Of a stretch of 64,000 bases of DNA, positions 28,264 to 36,443 are shown in pieces. Position 1 is the first letter of the stretch. Each line of letters begins with the position of its first letter. This DNA comes from Hoeflea_A sp965249925 (GTDB lineage Bacteria > Pseudomonadota > Alphaproteobacteria > Rhizobiales > Rhizobiaceae), in NCBI GenBank assembly GCA_965249925.1, contig OZ252260.1, positions 3,782,001-3,846,000 of the forward strand. Reading direction: 5' to 3'. A program made the translations under genes and the position numbers. The notes below the pieces were generated by a model. That model searched no databases. It was not told the DNA's origin and worked only from the letters and a program-made list of their open reading frames with translations.

Positions 28264-28685
28264 CCGAAACTTTTTTTGTCTTGCGATTTTCCAACCTATC
28301 CGGCGCGAGGGGGTGCCCCGTGGCGATTCGGCGCGGGAGCCGTTACAGGCGATCCGGGCCATTCGCCCCATTTCGGCGGTTAACCCCTCAAATTTTGGAG
28401 CCTGATCTCATGCGTGGCAGGGCACAAAATTGCCTTGGATATGTGCTTCCATTGTACGGTGGTGGTGTCAATAGTCACAAATATGTGACAATCAGTTGTA
28501 CTGGGCGGAATACTGATGACAATAGTTACATCAGAACCAGCCGAATGCGGGATTAAACTAAAAATAGTTCTTGGAATCCCGCGCCGCTTTTGAAAAATTA
28601 CCAAAAATTAAGGGGAATATTGCTTGATTGCATTGCTTTGTCACACCAGATCCGGGGTAATCAAATGGTGGATGCGAGGTCACCC
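28264..28685. other. Intergenic region with a palindromic operator-like site
   Basis: There is no gene between folD and the acyl carrier protein. The second half is AT-rich and holds a GTCACA-AATA-TGTGAC palindrome at 28474-28489 and several TTG-type promoter-like hexamers. A run of seven T at ~28270 is not preceded by a hairpin and is not called as a terminator. Confidence 0.5.
28474..28489. promoter_or_regulatory. Perfect palindrome upstream of the acyl carrier protein gene
   Basis: GTCACA and TGTGAC are separated by AATA. The half-site orientation is opposite to a CRP site (TGTGA-N6-TCACA), so a different dimeric regulator is more likely. It lies ~200 bases before the ACP start. Confidence 0.35.
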
Positions 28686-28940
28686 ATGGCGGAGGAAGAT
28701 TATCTGGATTCGATCCAGAGAATAGTCGCCCGGATCTTCGAACTGCCGGCCGACGAGGTCAGTTACGACATGCCTATCAACCGGCTGAAGGGATGGGACA
28801 GCATCCTGCAATTGACATTGGTCATCGAGATAGAGGACGAAATCGGCTATCCGCTGACGCCGGACGAATTGACACGATGCCTGTCCGTGCGTGACTTTGC
28901 CAGAGTTCTCGACCAGCGTGCCGAAGAGCGCAGGCACTGA
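28686..28940 (+). CDS. Stand-alone acyl carrier protein-like protein
   Basis: The 84-residue acidic helical protein has the phosphopantetheine-attachment motif GWDSI (Ser near residue 39), where WDS-[LIM] followed by an amphipathic helix (LQLTLVIEIEDEIG) is the PP-binding signature. The sequence pattern resembles free-standing carrier proteins of secondary or cell-surface pathways more than fatty-acid AcpP, which has the DSL motif. GAGG lies 6 bases before the ATG at 28686; ATG at 28665 is possible. No ligase, transferase or ketosynthase gene is nearby, so its partner is unknown. Confidence 0.75.
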   Translation: MAEEDYLDSIQRIVARIFELPADEVSYDMPINRLKGWDSILQLTLVIEIEDEIGYPLTPDELTRCLSVRDFARVLDQRAEERRH

Positions 28941-29016
28941 GGTGCCAAGCCGACATCAAATAAGGCCCTTTGTCCGATAGGCTGGACGGCTGGCGCGATC
29001 TTTTTTTGTCAAAGCC

Positions 29017-29042
29017 GGAATAATCCCGCGACGCGAATCGTC
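29017..29042 (+). promoter_or_regulatory. ECF-type promoter of sorAB
   Basis: GGAATA (29017-29022) and CGTC (29039-29042) are separated by 16 bases, the usual spacing and bases of ECF sigma-factor promoters. It ends 45 bases before the sorA ATG. An ECF sigma/anti-sigma pair is encoded just downstream of sorB on the other strand. Confidence 0.5.
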
Positions 29043-29087
29043 ACACTCATGCCGCGGCAACAAATGCGGTTTGAGGAGGACACCATC

Positions 29088-30374
29088 ATGCAGCGTGACA
29101 ACAGAGGTCTTTACGAGTTTTTCGAGAACGATCCGGAGGGCGCCGACAGGGCCTTTTTCGGCCGCGAATCCGGTCCCGGCCGACGTGGTTTCCTCAGGGG
29201 CGCCGGACTGGCGACGATGGGCGCTCTGATCGGTACCGCGATCCCGTTTCACCGCAACATGCCGGCCGGATTCATCCCGGTCGCGTTGGCCAGCGAAGAC
29301 GTGCTTGTCGGCAAGGACGGGTTGACCTTACTCAACGACCGGCCGGTAAACGCCGAGACGCCGCCGCACCTCCTGGACGACCCGGTCACGCCGACCGCGC
29401 GGCACTTCATCCGTAACAACGGACTGCCTCCGGAAGAGGTTGATCCCGCCGATTGGACGCTGACGGTTGACGGTCTGGTCGACAACCCGATGACCCTCGG
29501 TGTCGCCGATCTGCAGGACAGGTTCGACACCCACTCGATGGCGCTGACCCTGGAATGCGGCGGCAATGGCCGTGCCGCCTTCGATCCTCCCGCCAAGGGC
29601 AATCAGTGGACTTTGGGTGCGGTCGCCTGTTCCGAATGGACCGGCGTCAAGCTGAAGGACGTGCTCAACGCGGCCGGCGTCAAACCCGGGGTGGTGTACA
29701 CCGCCCATGTCGGTGCCGACGAGCATCTGTCGGGCGACCCGGACAAACTGCCGATTTCACGCGGCATGCCGATCGACAACGCCATGGCGGACAACGTTTT
29801 GATCGCCTGGGGGCAAAACGGCGCGGCGATTCATCCGAACAATGGCGCGCCGCTGCGCCTCGTGGTGCCGGGCATGCCCGGATCGGTATCGCACAAGTGG
29901 CTGAACCGGATCTATCTGCGCGACATCGTGCATGACGGCCCGAAAATGACCGGCACATCCTACCGCGTTCCGAACCGGCCGGTGGCGCCAGGCGAGAAGG
30001 TCGACACGGAGGATTTCGTGATTATCGAGCGCATGCCGGTCAAGTCGCTGATTACCTTCCCGCAGACCGGCGCCTCGGTCGGCGACAGCACCGAAATCCG
30101 CGGCCACGCCTGGTCCGGCCTTCGCAACATCGACCGTCTCGACGTTACCACCGATTTCGGCAAGACCTGGCAGGCCGCGGATCTCGATCCGCCGGCCAAT
30201 GACGGCGCCTGGCAAAACTGGCGCACCACGGTCAGCTTCCCGACCGCCGGCTATTACGAGGTCTGGGCGCGCGCCACCGACGACGCCGGCGAGCAGCAGC
30301 CCTTCGCTCTCGCCTGGAATCCCAAAGGGTACCTCAACAACACCATGCACCGCATCGCCGTCACCGCCGGCTGA
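29088..30374 (+). CDS. sorA: Sulfite dehydrogenase, molybdopterin subunit (SorA/SoxC-type)
   Basis: The 428-residue protein has a long Tat leader (GRRGFLRGAGLATMGALIG, about residues 32-50), so it is exported folded to the periplasm. The sulfite-oxidase Mo-cofactor domain has its molybdenum-ligating Cys157 in TLECGGNGRAAF. A C-terminal dimerisation domain follows. It oxidises sulfite to sulfate and passes electrons to the cytochrome c encoded next. GAGGAGG lies 8 bases before the ATG at 29088. An ECF-type promoter lies upstream, and a perfect hairpin separates it from sorB. Confidence 0.9.
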   Translation: MQRDNRGLYEFFENDPEGADRAFFGRESGPGRRGFLRGAGLATMGALIGTAIPFHRNMPAGFIPVALASEDVLVGKDGLTLLNDRPVNAETPPHLLDDPVTPTARHFIRNNGLPPEEVDPADWTLTVDGLVDNPMTLGVADLQDRFDTHSMALTLECGGNGRAAFDPPAKGNQWTLGAVACSEWTGVKLKDVLNAAGVKPGVVYTAHVGADEHLSGDPDKLPISRGMPIDNAMADNVLIAWGQNGAAIHPNNGAPLRLVVPGMPGSVSHKWLNRIYLRDIVHDGPKMTGTSYRVPNRPVAPGEKVDTEDFVIIERMPVKSLITFPQTGASVGDSTEIRGHAWSGLRNIDRLDVTTDFGKTWQAADLDPPANDGAWQNWRTTVSFPTAGYYEVWARATDDAGEQQPFALAWNPKGYLNNTMHRIAVTAG

Positions 30375-30391
30375 GCTATCGTCGTCAAAAG

Positions 30392-30421
30392 AGGCACGGA
30401 ACAGATGCCTGTTCCGTGCCT
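30392..30421. repeat. Perfect 13-bp hairpin between sorA and sorB
   Basis: AGGCACGGAACAG (30392-30404) and its exact complement (30409-30421) enclose the loop ATGC. It starts 17 bases after the sorA stop and ends just before the sorB Shine-Dalgarno (AAGGA at 30428-30432). There is no T-run, so it is more likely an mRNA-stabilising or processing element than a terminator. Confidence 0.85.
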
Positions 30422-30440
30422 GCACTCAAGGATCATCCGC

Positions 30441-30773
30441 ATGCACCGTCTGATGTCCGCCAGCCTTGTCGCTGGCCTCGTCCTGGTTGTGGCCGCCGGC
30501 ACCGCCTGGGCCATACAACGCGCCGACGACAGCGAGTTCGGGTTGCTGGTTCCGGGCCGCGGCGCCGAGGAGACGTTCCTGTACTGTACGCCCTGCCACT
30601 CGGAAATGATCGTGGCGCAGCAGGGCCTGACTCGCGAGGGGTGGATCGAGTCGCTGCAATGGATGGTGGAAGAGCAGGGGATGCCGGAAATCGAAGAACC
30701 GGACTACGGGCTCGTCATCGATTATCTGTCGACCCATTACGGCGTCGACCGGCCGAACTTCCCGCGAAACTGA
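30441..30773 (+). CDS. sorB: Small c-type cytochrome, sulfite dehydrogenase partner
   Basis: The 110-residue protein has a Sec signal peptide (MHRLMSASLVAGLVLVVAAGTAWA) and one haem-attachment motif, CTPCH (Cys49, Cys52, His53). A Met downstream (about residue 84) could be the sixth ligand. SorB-type cytochromes accept electrons from SorA in the periplasm. The start ATG at 30441 follows AAGGA by 8 bases. The gene is convergent with the anti-sigma factor gene, 15 bases away. Confidence 0.85.
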   Translation: MHRLMSASLVAGLVLVVAAGTAWAIQRADDSEFGLLVPGRGAEETFLYCTPCHSEMIVAQQGLTREGWIESLQWMVEEQGMPEIEEPDYGLVIDYLSTHYGVDRPNFPRN

Positions 30774-30788
30774 TTGCCGCCAGTTGCT

Positions 30789-31568
30789 CTAAGCGCAGCG
30801 CACCGAGTTGGCATAGGCGTCGGCCATCGCCGTCCGGGCGTTTTCCTCACGCGTCGCCTCAAGCCGGGTGAGCACTTCGACATAGTCGGCAATGGCGGCG
30901 AATCGCTGCCGATCCATGCCGTTGGCGATGAGGGCGTAGGTGCCGTCGCCGACACGCCATTGCCGCAGCGCGGTGTTGCCGCCGGCAGTCGCCCATTGCA
31001 CCGGGTCGCTGCCGGCCGATCCGTACCACATCGTCAGGCGGCAGCCACGCAGACCCCGATAATGCGCTACAGCACGACGGTTTTCCGGCACGTCGCCAAG
31101 GATTTTCAGGTCAACCAGGAAGAGCCTTGATGCCGACAGATCCGGCACCGGGACGTCGCTGGTCTGGCCAAGGGAGACAAACAGCGGGCCTTCTTCCTGG
31201 CGCACCACATATTCCTTGGCCGACAGATGTGCGTGCCATGCTACCGCACCCTGTGGGGTGTCGGTCCGGCTGGCAAATTCGCCGGACAGCAGGACGACGA
31301 ATGCGGCGAGAGCGGCGACCGAGGCCCCAATGGCCAGCGACTGCCAGCGAAAAAGCACACGTTTGGCGCGGCGATCCGGGTTGCGACCGGCACGTTCGTA
31401 GGACAGCGATCCCAGTTTGCGTTTGACCTGGCGGATGTCGTCATAGGCGGCTTGCAGATGTGGCTCGGCCCGGAGCCGCTGTTTCAGCATGGCCGCGTCA
31501 TGTCCTCCGAGCTCGCCGTCGGCGAGGGCGTTGAGATGTTCCAGTTCCTTTTCCGAGACCGTCTTCAA
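30789..31568 (-). CDS. Transmembrane anti-sigma factor
   Basis: The 259-residue protein has an N-terminal anti-sigma domain (NALADGELGGHDAAMLKQRLRAEP, about residues 12-36) without the HxxxCxxC zinc motif. One membrane helix lies at about 76-98, and a periplasmic C-terminal domain of ~160 residues follows. It should hold the ECF factor at the membrane and release it on a periplasmic signal. Its ATG overlaps the sigma-factor stop by 4 bases. The neighbouring sorAB genes suggest that sulfite is the signal, as reported for RpoE4 of Sinorhizobium meliloti. Confidence 0.85.
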   Translation of the reverse strand: MKTVSEKELEHLNALADGELGGHDAAMLKQRLRAEPHLQAAYDDIRQVKRKLGSLSYERAGRNPDRRAKRVLFRWQSLAIGASVAALAAFVVLLSGEFASRTDTPQGAVAWHAHLSAKEYVVRQEEGPLFVSLGQTSDVPVPDLSASRLFLVDLKILGDVPENRRAVAHYRGLRGCRLTMWYGSAGSDPVQWATAGGNTALRQWRVGDGTYALIANGMDRQRFAAIADYVEVLTRLEATREENARTAMADAYANSVRCA

Positions 31569-32092
31569 CGCGGTTGTTTCCTTCTCGGTTGCAGTTTGTG
31601 CACCGGCGAATCCTTCAGACGATCCAGCAGGCCTGCGCGCGCGCGGCTGACCCTGCTCATAATGGTTCCCTCGGCCACGCCCAGCGTATCGGCGGCTTCG
31701 GCGTATTTGAAACCCATCACATCGACCAGAAACAGCACCTCACGGTGCTCTTCCGACAGATGTGCGAAAGCATCCCGCACGATCAATCGATCCACCGTAT
31801 CGAATGCCGGCGGGGTATCTTTCATAAGACGTTCCTGCTCGGCAGAGTATTCCCGCCGCAGCTTGTTTTTGCGCAGACCGTCGATATGAAGGTTGCGCAA
31901 CATCTTGAAGGCATAGCGCTGCAGCGACCGCGGCTTACGCGGCAACTGCCGCCACTTCAGCATTTTCAGCAGCGTCTCCTGTGCCAGGTCCTCGGCAAGA
32001 TCGCGATCCCGGGTCAGCGCCAGAGCATAGGCGCGCAGCCTGTCGGAGAGAGCGGCATCAAACCGCTGCTTGCGCAGGAGCTTCCTGATCAT
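31565..32092 (-). CDS. ECF RNA polymerase sigma factor
   Basis: The 175-residue protein has sigma region 2 (about residues 18-85; DRDLAEDLAQETLLKMLKW) and region 4 (about residues 108-160; LSEEHREVLFLVDVMGFKYAEAADTLGVAEGTIMSRVSRAR) with a basic C-terminal tail. It is encoded with its anti-sigma factor in a reverse-strand pair. The ECF-type promoter in front of sorA (GGAATA-N16-CGTC) is a likely target. Confidence 0.92.
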   Translation of the reverse strand: MIRKLLRKQRFDAALSDRLRAYALALTRDRDLAEDLAQETLLKMLKWRQLPRKPRSLQRYAFKMLRNLHIDGLRKNKLRREYSAEQERLMKDTPPAFDTVDRLIVRDAFAHLSEEHREVLFLVDVMGFKYAEAADTLGVAEGTIMSRVSRARAGLLDRLKDSPVHKLQPRRKQPR

Positions 32093-32200
32093 GGAATCCG
32101 CCGTGCCTCCCTGTCCCGGACACCTTGGCTGTCAAGATATCACCATAGGAACACGGGCGCACCGATGCAACGCGTGTCGCCGCGTAGGCTGACGTATTCG

Positions 32201-34021
32201 CTAGTTATGAAGCACGCTGGCGCCCCGGTCCGCCGGTCCCGCGAGGGCGCGGAAATTGGCGAACAGTTCGCGGCCCATCCCGAACTCGTTTTCGGTCAGG
32301 TCGGCCACGGCGGGTTCACGGGAAGCGAATTCGGCAGCATCGACCAACACCGACAATGTGCCGGCATCGGCATCAAGCCGGATCATATCGCCGTCGTGCA
32401 GCCGCGCGATCGGTCCGCCGTCGACGGCCTCCGGCGTCACATGGATCGCCGCCGGCACTTTACCGGAAGCGCCCGACATGCGCCCGTCAGTCAGCAGTGC
32501 GACCCGGCAGCCGCGATCCTGCAGAACGCCCAGCGGCGGCGTCAGCTTGTGCAGCTCGGGCATGCCATTGGCGCGCGGCCCCTGGAAACGAACAACCGCG
32601 ACGAAATCGCCCTCCAAAGCGCCAGCCTTGAACGCCTCCTGAAAGGCCGTCTGAGTGTGGAAGATCCTGGCTGGAGCTTCGATGAAGCGGTGTTCCGGTT
32701 TGACGGCGGAGATTTTGATGACCGACGTGCCGAGATTGCCGGTCAACATCTTCAGACCGCCGTTTTCCTGGAACGGCGCGTCGACTGTTGTCAGCACTTT
32801 CGGATTGCCGCTGTGCGCCGGCACCGGCTCGCGCGACACGGTACCGTCATCGCCCAGTTTCGGATCGACGGCGTAGGCGGCAAGGCCTTCGCCCCAGACG
32901 GTGCGCACGTCATCGTGCAACAGCCCGTGCTCGAGCAGCCGGGCGATCAGAAAGCCGAGGCCACCGGCGGCATGGAAATGGTTCACGTCCGCCGGACCGT
33001 TGGGATAGATCCGTGCCAGCAGCGGTACGATGTCCGAGAGCTCGGATATGTCCTGCCAGGTAATGCTGATTCCGGCCGCATGCGCCATCGCGATCAGGTG
33101 CATGGTGTGGTTGGTCGAGCCTCCGGTGGCATGCAGGCCGACAATGCCGTTGACCACGCTGCGCTCGTCGAACATCACGCCGGCCGGCGTGAACTCGTTA
33201 CCCAGCGCGGTGATTGCCAGGGCCCGTTTGGCGGCTTCCCGGGTGAGCGCCTCGCGCAGCGGCGTGCCGGGATTGATGAACGAGGCCCCCGGTGTGTGGA
33301 AGCCCATGAGTTCCATCAGCATTTGATTGGAATTGGCGGTGCCGTAGAAGGTGCAAGTGCCGGGACCGTGATAGGACTTCGATTCGCATTCCAGCAGTTC
33401 GGCGCGCCCCACCTTGCCTTCCGCGTAGAGCTGTCGGATACGCGCTTTCTCGTCATTCGGCAGTCCCGAGGTCATCGGCCCGGCCGGAATGAACACCGCC
33501 GGCAGATGCCCGAAAGTCAGCGCGGCGATGACCAGTCCCGGCACGATCTTGTCGCAGACGCCGAGGAATGCGGCCGCGTCGAACATGTTGTGCGACAGGC
33601 CGACAGCCGCTGACAGGGCGATCACGTCGCGCGAAAACAGCGAAAGATCCATACCCGGCTGGCCCTGGGTGACCCCATCGCACATGGCCGGCACGCCGCC
33701 GGCGACCTGCGCCACACCGCCCGCCTCGCGGGCCGCTTCGCGGATCAATTCTGGAAACCGTTCGAACGGCTGGTGCGCCGACAGCATGTCGTTATAGGCG
33801 GTGATGATGCCCAGGTTGGCGACCCGGTCACCGGCCAGCGCGTCCTTGTCATGCGCATTGCATGCGGCAAATCCGTGGGCGAGATTGCCGCAGGACAGCA
33901 CACCCCTGTGCGGACCCTGTTCGGCGGCGCGGTTGACGCGGTCGAGATAGGCTTCGCGGGCCGGTTTCGACCGTTCGATGATGCGCTCGGTGATGGTGGT
34001 AATTGACGATTGTGCAGCCAT
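32201..34021 (-). CDS. edd: 6-phosphogluconate dehydratase
   Basis: The 606-residue IlvD/Edd-family enzyme dehydrates 6-phosphogluconate to KDPG in the Entner-Doudoroff pathway. It shows the expected Cys residues for the iron-sulfur cluster (in MCDGVTQG, GVCDKIVPG and ESKSYHGPGTCTFYG), the ATGGSTNHT segment and the C-terminal LTDGRMSGASGKVPAA motif. It is the last gene of the zwf-pgl-edd operon, 101 bases after pgl. The aldolase gene eda is not in this window. Confidence 0.95.
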   Translation of the reverse strand: MAAQSSITTITERIIERSKPAREAYLDRVNRAAEQGPHRGVLSCGNLAHGFAACNAHDKDALAGDRVANLGIITAYNDMLSAHQPFERFPELIREAAREAGGVAQVAGGVPAMCDGVTQGQPGMDLSLFSRDVIALSAAVGLSHNMFDAAAFLGVCDKIVPGLVIAALTFGHLPAVFIPAGPMTSGLPNDEKARIRQLYAEGKVGRAELLECESKSYHGPGTCTFYGTANSNQMLMELMGFHTPGASFINPGTPLREALTREAAKRALAITALGNEFTPAGVMFDERSVVNGIVGLHATGGSTNHTMHLIAMAHAAGISITWQDISELSDIVPLLARIYPNGPADVNHFHAAGGLGFLIARLLEHGLLHDDVRTVWGEGLAAYAVDPKLGDDGTVSREPVPAHSGNPKVLTTVDAPFQENGGLKMLTGNLGTSVIKISAVKPEHRFIEAPARIFHTQTAFQEAFKAGALEGDFVAVVRFQGPRANGMPELHKLTPPLGVLQDRGCRVALLTDGRMSGASGKVPAAIHVTPEAVDGGPIARLHDGDMIRLDADAGTLSVLVDAAEFASREPAVADLTENEFGMGRELFANFRALAGPADRGASVLHN

Positions 34022-34116
34022 GGTGTTCCTGCCATCATATGGGTTCGAATGGAGCGCCCGGTTGCACCGGGGCGTTTGGGCATTTCCTTAAATTGCTGTA
34101 ACCGCTGCGATCCGGT

Positions 34117-34132
34117 GGCGCCTCAAGGCGCC
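34117..34132 (-). repeat. GC-rich 6-bp hairpin at the pgl stop codon
   Basis: GGCGCC (34117-34122) and GGCGCC (34127-34132) enclose TCAA, with the pgl stop inside. There is no T-run, so it is more likely a stem-loop in the pgl-edd spacer than a terminator. Confidence 0.45.
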
Positions 34133-34830
34133 CAATAGACCTGCAGCGGCGTTCCAGCCTTACGCAACACGGCGCGTACCGGCAGTCGCTCGACCGGTCC
34201 GGGTTCCAAGGCCGTATTGTAGACGTGTTTCTTGTCAGTTCCTTCGATGTGCAGGATGCACATTGCGGCCGCGGCAATGACCGGCAGCGTCAGCGTGAGA
34301 CGCGGTTCCCCGGCACCGGGGGCCTCGGCCGCCACAACCGTTTCCTGCGTCGACGGATCGACGCAGGTCGCCAACTGCGGGCTTTCCGGAAACCACGAGG
34401 CGGTGTGGCCGTCGAGCCCCATGCCAAGCACGGCAACGTCCAGGGGCCGTCCCAGTTGCCGCATCCTTTCGGCTGCGCGAAGGGCGGCGTCCGCCGGCGA
34501 ACCGTCGTCGCCGTAAAGAGGCATGAACCGGGCCAGGGCGGCTTCGTTTTGCAGCAGATGTGTCGCCAGCAGACGATGGTTGGAACGCTCATGGGCCGGC
34601 GGCACGAACCGCTCATCGACCAGCGTAACCGTCACCCTGTCCCAGGGCAGCTTTCTCTGGCTGAGCGCCTGGAAGAACAGTTTCGGCGTCGATCCGCCGG
34701 ACACTGCCAGTAGAGCTTCGCCATAGGTCTCAGTTGCTGAACGCAACGCCTCCGCGACGCGATCCGAAAGCGTTTCGGCCAGCGCAGGGCCGCTTACAAA
34801 TTCAAGCAGTCGCGGTTCAGGGACGGTCAT
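34123..34830 (-). CDS. pgl: 6-phosphogluconolactonase
   Basis: The 235-residue protein of the SOL/DevB family has the ALLAVSGGSTPKLFFQAL motif (about residues 40-57) and a DERFVPPAHERSNHRL segment. It hydrolyses 6-phosphogluconolactone to 6-phosphogluconate, linking Zwf and Edd. ATG at 34830 lies 10 bases after the zwf stop; ATG at 34854 would overlap zwf and gives an unconserved head. Neither has a strong Shine-Dalgarno, which fits coupling to zwf translation. Confidence 0.92.
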   Translation of the reverse strand: MTVPEPRLLEFVSGPALAETLSDRVAEALRSATETYGEALLAVSGGSTPKLFFQALSQRKLPWDRVTVTLVDERFVPPAHERSNHRLLATHLLQNEAALARFMPLYGDDGSPADAALRAAERMRQLGRPLDVAVLGMGLDGHTASWFPESPQLATCVDPSTQETVVAAEAPGAGEPRLTLTLPVIAAAAMCILHIEGTDKKHVYNTALEPGPVERLPVRAVLRKAGTPLQVYWAP

Positions 34831-34840
34831 CGTGTACGTT

Positions 34841-36316
34841 TCATCGGCTTTCATGCCAGGTGCGTCCGTCCCGTTCGATGAGCGCGATGGCTTGGCTGGG
34901 GCCGGCTGTCCCGGCCGTATAGCCGTAGCAGGGCTGAGCACTGTCAGACCAGGCCAACAGGATCGGATCGATCCATCGCCAGGCCGCCTCGACTTCGTCA
35001 CGCCGCATGAACAGGGTCTGGTTGCAGCGGACGACGTCCATCAGCAAGCGCTCGTAAGCATCCGGATTGCGGGCGCCGAAACTTTCGGCAAAGCTCATGT
35101 CGAGCGGCACGTGGCGCAGCCGCATGCCGCCCGGACCCGGATCCTTGATCATGATCCACTGTTTGACGCCCTCGTCCGGCTGCAGGCGGATCACCAGCTG
35201 GTTGGCGATCACCTGACCGGCGCTTCGGTCGAAGATCGAATGCGGAATCGGTTTGAAGTTGATGACGATTTCAGACACCCGCTCCGCCATGCGCTTGCCG
35301 GTGCGCAGGTAAAACGGAACGCCGGCCCAGCGCCAGTTCTCGATCTCCGCCTTCAGCGCCACGAAGGTCTCCGTCTGCGAGGTCTGGTCGCCGAGTTCCT
35401 CCAGGTAACCGGGTACTGCGCCGCCGTTCGACGCACCCGCCCGGTATTGGCCGCGCACCGTCAGCTTCGCCGCGTTGGACTCGTCGATCGGACTGAGTGC
35501 CCTGAGAACTTTCAGCTTCTCATCGCGTACCGTTTCGGCATCGGCCGAGGGCGGCGCCTCCATCGCTACCAGACAGAGCAGCTGCAGCAAGTGATTCTGC
35601 ACCATATCGCGCAACGCGCCCGCCCGGTCGTAGTAGCCTGCACGCCCTTCGACCCCGACCGATTCGGCCACCGTGATCTGAATATGATCGATATGGGCCG
35701 AGTTCCACAGCGGCTCGTAGAGGGCATTGGCAAAGCGCAGCGCCATCAAATTCTGCACCGTCTCCTTGCCGAGATAGTGATCGATGCGAAAAATCTGTTC
35801 TTCCGCGAATGTATGGCCGATCGTGTCGTTGAGCGCACAGGCCGATGTAAGGTCTCGGCCGATCGGCTTCTCCACCACGATGCGGCTATTGTCGTGGATC
35901 AGGCCATGGCTTCCGATGCGTTCGCAGATGTCGCCGAACAGCGCCGGGCTGACAGCGAGGTAGAACGCCCGCACCTTGGCATTGGTGTCCGATAGGACCC
36001 GCACCATCTCGTCCCAGCCACGGTCGGACTTGGCGTCCACCGAGACATAATGCAGTCGGTTCAGGAAACGTTCGACCTCGTCGGCATCGTATTCGTCGAC
36101 GGACAGGTGCCGCGACAGCGCCGCGCCGGCGAATTCCCGAAACCCGGCATCGTCCAGTTCAGCTCGCGAGGCACCGATGATGCGTGTCGGTTCGCTGAGC
36201 TGACCGGCGATCTGGCGGTGGTACAGCGCCGGCAGCAACTTGCGCTCCGACAGGTCACCGGTGCCGCCAAAGACGACATAATCAAAGGGTTCGACTGGGA
36301 TGGTCTGGCTGGTCAT
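34841..36316 (-). CDS. zwf: Glucose-6-phosphate 1-dehydrogenase
   Basis: The 491-residue enzyme oxidises glucose-6-phosphate to 6-phosphogluconolactone. Motifs are the nucleotide-binding GGTGDLSERKLLPALY (about residues 14-29) and the active-site RIDHYLGKE (about residue 180). The ATG at 36316 is the only usable in-frame start after an in-frame stop, and it has no Shine-Dalgarno of its own. It overlaps the stop of a nine-codon leader ORF that does have a strong site, so translation is probably coupled. It is the first gene of zwf-pgl-edd. Confidence 0.95.
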   Translation of the reverse strand: MTSQTIPVEPFDYVVFGGTGDLSERKLLPALYHRQIAGQLSEPTRIIGASRAELDDAGFREFAGAALSRHLSVDEYDADEVERFLNRLHYVSVDAKSDRGWDEMVRVLSDTNAKVRAFYLAVSPALFGDICERIGSHGLIHDNSRIVVEKPIGRDLTSACALNDTIGHTFAEEQIFRIDHYLGKETVQNLMALRFANALYEPLWNSAHIDHIQITVAESVGVEGRAGYYDRAGALRDMVQNHLLQLLCLVAMEAPPSADAETVRDEKLKVLRALSPIDESNAAKLTVRGQYRAGASNGGAVPGYLEELGDQTSQTETFVALKAEIENWRWAGVPFYLRTGKRMAERVSEIVINFKPIPHSIFDRSAGQVIANQLVIRLQPDEGVKQWIMIKDPGPGGMRLRHVPLDMSFAESFGARNPDAYERLLMDVVRCNQTLFMRRDEVEAAWRWIDPILLAWSDSAQPCYGYTAGTAGPSQAIALIERDGRTWHESR

Positions 36317-36342
36317 GGCGAAAAGCTCATATCGGTGGCCAT
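36313..36342 (-). CDS. Leader ORF (9 codons) overlapping the zwf start
   Basis: ATG at 36342 is preceded by GAGGAGG with a 5-base spacer (36348-36354). It encodes MATDMSFSP and stops at TGA (36315-36313), which overlaps the zwf ATG as ATGA. No Shine-Dalgarno for zwf is visible otherwise. The peptide has no obvious regulatory codon run, so simple translational coupling is more likely than attenuation. Its expression is inferred, not shown. Confidence 0.5.
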   Translation of the reverse strand: MATDMSFSP

Positions 36343-36443
36343 TACGGCCTCCTCATAATCTAATCGATTTAAAAAGGCCAGAGCGAATCGTCGTGGAGGT
36401 ATGGCTGCGGCGAAACATCGCGCGGCGTTAAGTCAGCGGAACA

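Noticed and set aside
28270..28278. Run of seven T after folD, considered as a terminator.
   Set aside because: No hairpin precedes it.
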